Source of the DNA: Glycine soja
Lineage: Eukaryota > Streptophyta > Magnoliopsida > Fabales > Fabaceae
Reading direction: 5' to 3'
Assembly: GCF_004193775.1 (NCBI RefSeq)
Contig: NC_041004.1
Coordinates: forward strand, 7,711,309 to 7,775,308
Length of the DNA: 64,000 nt
Shown one piece after another: positions 58,294 to 64,000 of the stretch; the first letter of the stretch is position 1; the number at the start of each line of letters is the position of its first letter. A program made the position numbers and the translations under genes. Under the pieces are notes generated by a model, which was not told the origin of the DNA, did no database searches, and saw only the letters and a list, made by a program, of their open reading frames with translations.

Positions 58294-59038
58294 ATGGTCA
58301 CTCCTATGAGCATTGCCTGCTATCTAGATAAAGATGAAATCAGTAAGTCAATACACATAAAGAAACATAGAGGTATGATCGAATCTCTTCTTTATTTATC
58401 AGCAAGTAGACCTGATATAATGTTTAGTGTTTGTATGTATGCAAGATATCGAGTAAATCCCAAAGAATCTCACCTTAGTGCAGTTAAAAGAATCATGAGA
58501 TATTTGTTAGGCACTATAAATCTAGGGTTATGGTATCCTAAGAATTCATCTTATAACTTAGTAAGATACTCTGACTCTGATTTTGCTGGATGCAAAACTG
58601 ATAGAAAAAGTACTAGTGGCACTTGTCATTTCATTAGTTTTGCTCTAGTATAATGGCATAGTAAAAAACAAAATAGTGTTGCATTATTCACTGTAGAGGC
58701 GGAATATATTTCTGTTGGAAGTTCTTGTGCACAAATACTCTAGATGAAACAACAACTTTCTGATTATGGTTTAAAACTTGATCATATACCTATCCACTGT
58801 GACAATACAAGTGCAATTAATTTTTCCAAAAATCCTATTCGGCACTCTAGAACAAAGCATATTGAAATAAGGCACCACTTCCTTCGAGATCATGCTTAAA
58901 AAGGGGATTGTATATTAGAATTTGTTGACACAAAGAATCAGTTAGTTGATATATTCACAAAACCTCTCCCCAAAGAAAGCTTCTTTGCTATTAGAAGAGA
59001 ATTAGGACTCATAGACCTAAATAACTTAGAATCCTAGT
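58294..59038 (+). pseudogene. Copia A pol, last part (RNase H)
   Basis: This resumes copia A at TPMSIACYLDKDE, followed by [33 protein letters not shown], a stop, then CDNTSAINFSKNP, TKHIEIRHHFLRD, and LVDIFTKPLPKE. It ends at a TAG near 59036. Stops also occur near 58651, 58741 and 58898. It joins 39873 once the B/C unit is removed. Confidence 0.85.
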
Positions 59039-59871
59039 CACTTTGGATGTTTATACTGTTTAATTATCATGCTTGATTATGATGAATGTTTAACTTTGAT
59101 TTTTTATCATGATTGATTATGATTATTATTTACTTTGGTTGAGTAAAATGATTGTGTTTGATAGTTATTTTTCATGCTTGATTATGATGATTGTTTACTT
59201 TGGTTGAGTGAAATGGTTGTTTTGCTTGTTTATGATGATTGATTACTTTGAATGTTTATAATAATTGCATTTGATGGTTGTTTTTCATGATTGTTCATAC
59301 TCATAAATTTTTTTGATTGCTTAATGGTATATTGATTACTTATAATCACATATTTGTCCTGATTTCTAGCATTATCTGTCTTTAATTTCCTTGATATTTC
59401 AAACTTTCTGCATTGGGTTTATTTCAGATTTGGTTCTTTATATTTCTGTTTTAGACTTGCTGTTTATTTCTTCTTTGGATGTTTTTCTGTGGATGCTTTG
59501 GTCATTCATACTACTGTTTAAGACTTGATATGTTTCGAACTTGGTCTTCTCTTATGAATGCTTTGGTCATTTATAAATACTGTTTTGGACATGCTCTATT
59601 TGGTATGTTTAGCACTTGGTTGATTCCTCTGTCAATGATTGGTTATTATGTGAATGATTCTTTCTATTTCGGTACTTTCGTTTTTTTTATGTTGCCAAAG
59701 GGGGAGAGAATCATGTAAGGTACATGGTATATATTTTTTTTTTTTGCAAATCATTTTGAAAATATTTTTTGCTAAGCAATGATTGCAAAATTAAGGGAGA
59801 GTGATCGTCTCGCAAAAGAAATATTTCATTAAATGATTTCAGTTGGTTGTCATCATCAAAAAGGGGGAGAA
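59039..59871 (+). promoter_or_regulatory. Copia A 3' spacer with polypurine tracts
   Basis: An AT-rich, partly repetitive spacer (TGATTATGATGATTGTTTAC-type units at 59060-59250). Tracts CAAAGGGGGAGAG (about 59696), TTAAGGGAGAG (about 59792) and CAAAAAGGGGGAGAA (about 59857) lie toward the LTR. No supported protein: the 79-codon frame at 59479 has no recognisable motif. Confidence 0.6.
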
Positions 59872-60960
59872 TGTGAATGTATGTGTATGAAGGTTTTGAT
59901 GATGCCAAGACAAAAGCAACACAAGTTTTATTTCAAGTTCAAATCAAGACCAAGAAAACAAAGATCAAGAAGAAAGCTAAGTCTTAGTCTATCTTTGTTA
60001 AAAGAGTCTCTTAGTGATTGCAAAGGTTTGGCCTCACAACATAGTTTTTAAATTGATTATAAAAAGGTTTTAAAATATTTTTAACATTTTCTGAAAAAGA
60101 AATTTTTCCACTGGTAATCGATTACAATGCCTAGTAATCGATTACCAAAAGCAAAATTATTTTAAAAAGTTTTTTCAGAAAATTTGAAAATTGAAATTTG
60201 AAAGCTGTAATCGATTGCCACTTGTCTGTAATCGATTACCAATAACGGAACTACAAAAATTCAAATTGAAAAGTCATGACTCCTTATTACATAACTATGT
60301 AATCGATTACCAGTGGAGAAATTTTAAAAGTTACTCTGAAAAGTCACATCCCTTCATAAGTTTTTGAAAAGCCACCAAGGTCCTATAAATATGGGACTTA
60401 TCTATGAAAATTTTTAGAGATTTTTTCAAAACATTATTGTCTTATCCTCTCAAAAACAAATCATTGGTCAAACACTTGCAAATAAATTAAAGATTCTTCT
60501 AAGAACTTCATCTTGTATCTTCTTCTCTAAAAGAGAGAAAAACATTTGTACTTTCTTTAAAGACTATTAAGATCAAGAAGTTGTTTGTCTCTTGAATTGT
60601 GAGTTTCTTGAACACAAGGAAAAGGGATCCCTCAGGTGTTCAGAAGTTGTAAAAAGGATTTTTTACAAAGTTATTGAAAATCTCAAGTGGGTTGCTTCAG
60701 AACTGGACGTAGGGACAAGAAGTGACCGAACCAGGATAAACTAAGTTTGCATTTCTCTCTTCCCTATTTTGATTAATTTATCTTGCATATTTTATTTATC
60801 TTGCACACTTGAAGTATTCTGTTGATATAATTTTCATCTTGATATTCAATATTCTTATCATATAGATTTAAAAGGTGATTTAGAAGTCAATTAAACAAGA
60901 AATTTTTTAACTTGATTCACCCCCCCCCCCTCTCAAGTTATTGAGGCCACTTGTCCAACA
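59872..60960 (+). mobile_element. Copia A 3' LTR
   Basis: It runs TGTGAATGTATGTG to GCCACTTGTCCAACA, 1089 bases. GGTAATCGATTAC-type palindromes lie at 60113-60312, TATAAATATG at about 60386, and the hairpin TTGTAAAA/TTTTACAA near 60650. The ACTGGACGTAGGGAC..GACCGAACCAGGATAAA block is at 60701-60741. Its end abuts gypsy G2 reverse-transcriptase sequence. The matching 5' LTR is absent at the other end (35955). Confidence 0.88.
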
Positions 60961-62054
60961 GAAACTCCTTGTTTAGTTATAAAATGGCCCAAATATTCCA
61001 CTTTGTCAACACCAAAGTAGCATTTGGATTTCTTAGCATACAAACTATGAGTTCTCATAGTAAGAAGAACCTAATGAAGATGAGAAAGGTGGTCCTCCAT
61101 ACTTCTGCTGTAGATGAGTATATCATCAAAGAAAACAAGTAAGAACCTTCTTAAGTAATGCTGAAAAACTGAATTCATCAGTCCTTGAAATGCGGCAGGA
61201 GCATTGGTAAGCCCAAAGGGCATCACCAAGTATTCAAAGTGGCCCCCATAAGTTTTGAAGGCAATTTTGTGAACATCACTTGCATCCATTCGAACTTGAT
61301 TGTAACCAGCTCTTAGGTCAATTTTGGAAAAAAATGGTTGATCCATACAACTCATCCAGAAGGTCTTGTACTAATGGTATAGGGAACTTGTTCTTAACAG
61401 TTGCCTTATTAAGATCCCTATAATCAACACAAAGTCTCCAGGCCTCATCTTTCTTTCCCACCTACACTACTGGACTTGCATAAGGGCTATCACTGTTTTG
61501 TATAATTCATGACTTCAAATAGTTCTGAATCAAGCCATCATTAATATCTTTTTGTTGTTTAGCATACCTATAGGGCCTCTTCTTGACAGGGTTAGCTCCT
61601 TGCATTAAAGGAATCTTGTGATCATGGCCAATTCGACAAGGAGGAAGACCAGATGGCTCCTGAAAACATCTAGAAATTCGAGTAACAAGCTATTAATATC
61701 AGGTAGCAGTACATGTTGATTAGCATGAGTAGTCAAAGAGTGGAGCAGAGAGCCTTCAACATTAGATTGTAAACTAATCATGGAGAAGTGAACACTAGAA
61801 GAGATGGTTTTATGAAGATTCTATTTTCTAGCAGTGGCCAGATTTGTAAGGGTAGCTCCTCTCAGGACAAGTCTTTTTCCATCAACAAAAAATTCCATTT
61901 TCAATTTGTTGAAATTCCATGTGATGTCCCCTAGTGTTACTAGCCATTCAATTCCCAATACTAAATCACAGCAACCAAGAGGTAACAACATCATATCAAA
62001 AGTAAAGTTGGTATTTTGAATTGACCAAGAAAATTTTGGAACCTTGGAAGAAAT
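60961..62054 (-). pseudogene. Gypsy element G2 reverse transcriptase, truncated by copia A
   Basis: On the - strand: [17 protein letters not shown] (about 61440-61390), [40 protein letters not shown], and [20 protein letters not shown] (the F-x-DD polymerase motif). Then KKSKCYFGVDKVEYLGHFI is cut at 60961 by the copia A LTR. A stop separates the palm from the upstream part (TIFFQN then frame change). RNase H and integrase are absent here. It is Ty3/gypsy by motif order. Confidence 0.85.
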
Positions 62055-63264
62055 CTAGACTTTATTTCCATCTACTACAGTGACAGATACTGTGTCCATA
62101 GCTTCTATCTGACAGACCATCTTCTGAGCTATGTGTAAGTCCAAAAATTTATGAGTGCTTCCACTATCAATTAAAATATGGAGAGGTTTCTTGCCACAAT
62201 AACCAGTGACTCTCATGGTTCGAAAATTAGCTACTCCAATTAATGCATTCACAGAAATTAAAGGTTCTGAATTATGTTCACTAACCACATTAGCATTAAT
62301 TTCTTGAGGTTCAGAGCCCTCCTCTTCATCTTCAACTTCCAACACATGGATTTGCAATCTCTTCTGTGTAAGGCTATGTTCAGGTGAAAATGGCTTATCA
62401 CAAAAGTAGCATAGGCCTTTTGATCTTCTTTCAGTCATGTAGGCAGAAGTTAGGTGCTTAGGTGTTTATGGTTTAGTATAGGAATTGATGGTTAAGGGAT
62501 TGGTTGATTTAGGAGGGTTTGGAAAAAGGGGTGGTTTAAGAACAAAGGAAGATTTCTGGTTCTTGACAAATGGTTTAGCTTATGTATTAGAGAAGGAAGA
62601 TTCATACATCTTTGCAAGGGAATTACCTTTTCGAACAAAATTTGGCTGAAACATTCGAACAATCATCTAAACCTCTTGTTTTAATCCTCCTAAAAAGCAA
62701 CTAAGTTGATGCTCATCAAAAAGATCTACTCTTGATACAATTGAGTCAAACTCCTCATGATACTCTATGATAGATCCTATCTGTCTAAGTTTCATTAAAT
62801 CTGTCATAGGATCTTCACAAACATCTCCAAAATGATCCAGTAACAAGATCTAATATTCATTCCAAGAGGGTAACTTCTTCAATCCTACAGATTTTTTGTA
62901 AGCACTATGCCACTGAAGTGCTTTCCCTTCAAAATGAACTACTGCTAAATGTACTTTGAATTCATCAAGTGTATTATCAACAGAAAAAAAAAGTTTCACA
63001 TTGGATCAGCCTCTGTTTTATTCCTTCACCATTGAATCATGGAAAGTCCAACCTAGCCAATCGAGTGCTACAAGAATAGGGGCTAGATCTCTCACCTGTA
63101 GGTGGATTGCTTGCTGTTGGAGAATCTTGTTGCCTTTGTTGAAACATTTCGTGTATTGTTTATTGCATGGAAGCAGCGAGCTCGAAAAATCTCAATTCCA
63201 TTTTGCTACTGAGACATTCTTCCATTTCATGAAGGGAAGCTTGATTACGTGTGTTCTCTGCCAT
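62055..63264 (-). pseudogene. Gypsy element G2 gag and aspartic protease
   Basis: Gag starts at a - strand ATG at 63264 (MAENTRNQASLHEMEECLSS). It continues with stops and frame changes through LARLDFPWFNGEGIKQ to the zinc-knuckle remnant RRSKGLCYFCDKPFSPEH (62438-62390). The protease is LHILIDSGSTHKFLDLHIAQ with the active DSGS (about 62190-62130). The knuckle lacks a full CCHC. The element order gag, protease, reverse transcriptase on the - strand is consistent with 60961-62054. Confidence 0.78.
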
Positions 63265-63305
63265 TGCTTGATCACCAAGGAAAGAACAGGCTTGTTGATA
63301 CCAAT

Positions 63306-63606
63306 TGTTATAGCAAAACTAGTAAATCAAATAAAAGAATTTGAAATTCTTGAACAAACAAGGGAACTCAATGAAATGAATGAATTCCGATGAGCATGTT
63401 GGTCATGCTTTTCATTATTAGAGAAATAAATTACAACAAGGAAGATGATTACAAATCCTGGCTTGAAAATGCTTCCTAACTTCCAGCTGCTAATTATAGC
63501 TTCTAACCATTAACTGCCTAACAATTTTCCAAATGGGGAAAACTAACAGAATCAAATCTAACTAACTCTGGACACGTCAGCCAGCTCCTAACTACCTTCC
63601 TAAGCA
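63306..63606 (-). mobile_element. Gypsy element G2 5' LTR
   Basis: On the - strand the region ends GCTATAACA and is followed by ATTGGTATCAACAAGCC (about 63305-63289), a Met-tRNA-like primer site, and then gag. The upstream limit is placed where LARD-like LTR sequence begins (about 63607; CCTAAGCA in + orientation). The length of about 300 bases is inferred, because no second LTR is present. Confidence 0.5.
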
Positions 63607-64000
63607 TGCTCGCGTGTGTTTCGACAGTGATAGCAGCATCTCTAATGATTCCCTAACATTCCTCAAGCTTTTCCTCTGGTTATTTCCATAAGGTTTCCAA
63701 ATATTAGAGAATGAGAAGAGATTGAAGCCTTCATTCCACTACCTGCATGCAATGCGTATTTCTCCCTACCCAGACATCAATTTTCAAATCCCAACAGTGA
63801 AAATGTGCTGAAATGAATTTTAAACTCGGTGTCCAAATTTCACAACGATCCAACAGTTAACGTGTACGAGATCATAGTTTTATTAGGATAGGTTTTGGGT
63901 CTCTGCGGCAAAAGAAAAAACTAAGATGAGAAGGGAATTTCTCTCACCTCCAACATTGATTCACAATTTCCAACAGTGAGAATACTTGGATATGAGCTGA
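63607..64000 (-). mobile_element. LARD-like LTR fragment, runs off the window
   Basis: GATAGCAGCATCTCTAATG, GAGAAGAGATTGAAGCCTTC, TTTCTCCCTACC and GATCCAACAGTTAACG align with 31150-31545 of the PPT-side LTR in the same orientation. It is probably the rest of the LTR that starts at 35151, on the far side of the G2/copia nest. Confidence 0.75.

Larger units (their letters stand above)
39874..58298 (+). mobile_element. Nested tandem copia unit B/C inserted in copia A
   Basis: The whole block is bounded by ATGGC (39874-39878) and ATGGT (58294-58298), a 5-base duplication with one transition. Its removal rejoins the copia A reverse transcriptase/RNase H frame (KHM | TPMS). Inside, the order is LTR c, internal B, LTR a, internal C, LTR b, plus later insertions. 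Three LTRs around two interiors indicate unequal recombination or nested insertion followed by exchange. Confidence 0.75.

Noticed and set aside
62956..63393. 145-codon + strand frame
   Set aside because: Antisense to the G2 gag start and LTR; the - strand reading gives gag motifs.
1..64000. tRNA, rRNA or organelle-derived segments
   Set aside because: Looked for clover-leaf-like A/B box pairs and rRNA cores; only retrotransposon primer sites complementary to Met tRNA were found.

Overview
This window is plant nuclear DNA, most likely from soybean or a close Glycine relative. The reasons are introns with GT/AG borders, an S-locus-type receptor kinase, CACTA ends of the Tgm kind, and copia LTRs packed with the GGTAATCGATTACC palindrome that I associate with soybean repeats. 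The species is inference. There is one intact-looking host gene, and about 90% of the window is transposon-derived.

Region 1 (1-10529, + strand) is the 3' part of a decayed CACTA (En/Spm) transposon. It holds Tnp2/DUF4218, DUF4216, a Transposase_24-like part and a Ulp1/C48 peptidase-like part. Intron-containing fragments of at least three unrelated host genes follow on the same strand: a PHO1-like SPX protein, a KIN-4 kinesin and an oxidosqualene cyclase. Two unrecognised fragments and a wedge of copia RNase H come next. The element ends in subterminal CGTCTTTGAATG-type repeats and a TAGTG terminus.

Region 2 (10530-19300) carries a foldback element, a tandem repeat and a complete seven-exon G-type lectin S-receptor-like kinase gene on the - strand (17506 to 13155; predicted 816 aa). 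Intron 2 of that gene holds a broken second copy of the transmembrane exon, split by a foldback element. An EF-hand-like fragment lies near 19200.

Region 3 (19571-29407) starts with a second CACTA terminus. It contains a type II peroxiredoxin fragment (- strand) and an AGO1-type PIWI fragment (+ strand), a (TG)n tract, a TRIM-like LTR with primer site, and a Harbinger ORF1-like gene (- strand). The ORF1 gene is split by a 2.9-kb solo LTR with a perfect GCTAG duplication.

Region 4 (29411-64000) is a deep retrotransposon nest. A large-LTR, apparently non-coding gypsy-like element (LARD-like) has its primer-side LTR interrupted by a second Ty3/gypsy element (G2). G2 is interrupted by a Sirevirus-like copia element (A). 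A is interrupted by a tandem LTR-internal-LTR-internal-LTR copia unit (B and C). B/C is interrupted by two solo LTRs and by a gypsy element (G3) whose two LTRs are inverted relative to each other. One deletion at about 35955 can explain the missing left parts of the LARD LTR, G2 and A.

The most interesting signals are these: (i) gene-fragment capture by CACTA elements, including an AGO1 piece; (ii) arrays of short hairpins in the copia LTRs, with constant loops (GGGTACA; GGACTAACCGCCTGA) and stems that change together; (iii) a mosaic LTR and a tandem retroelement; (iv) a precisely inverted LTR; (v) a duplicated transmembrane exon disabled by a MITE.
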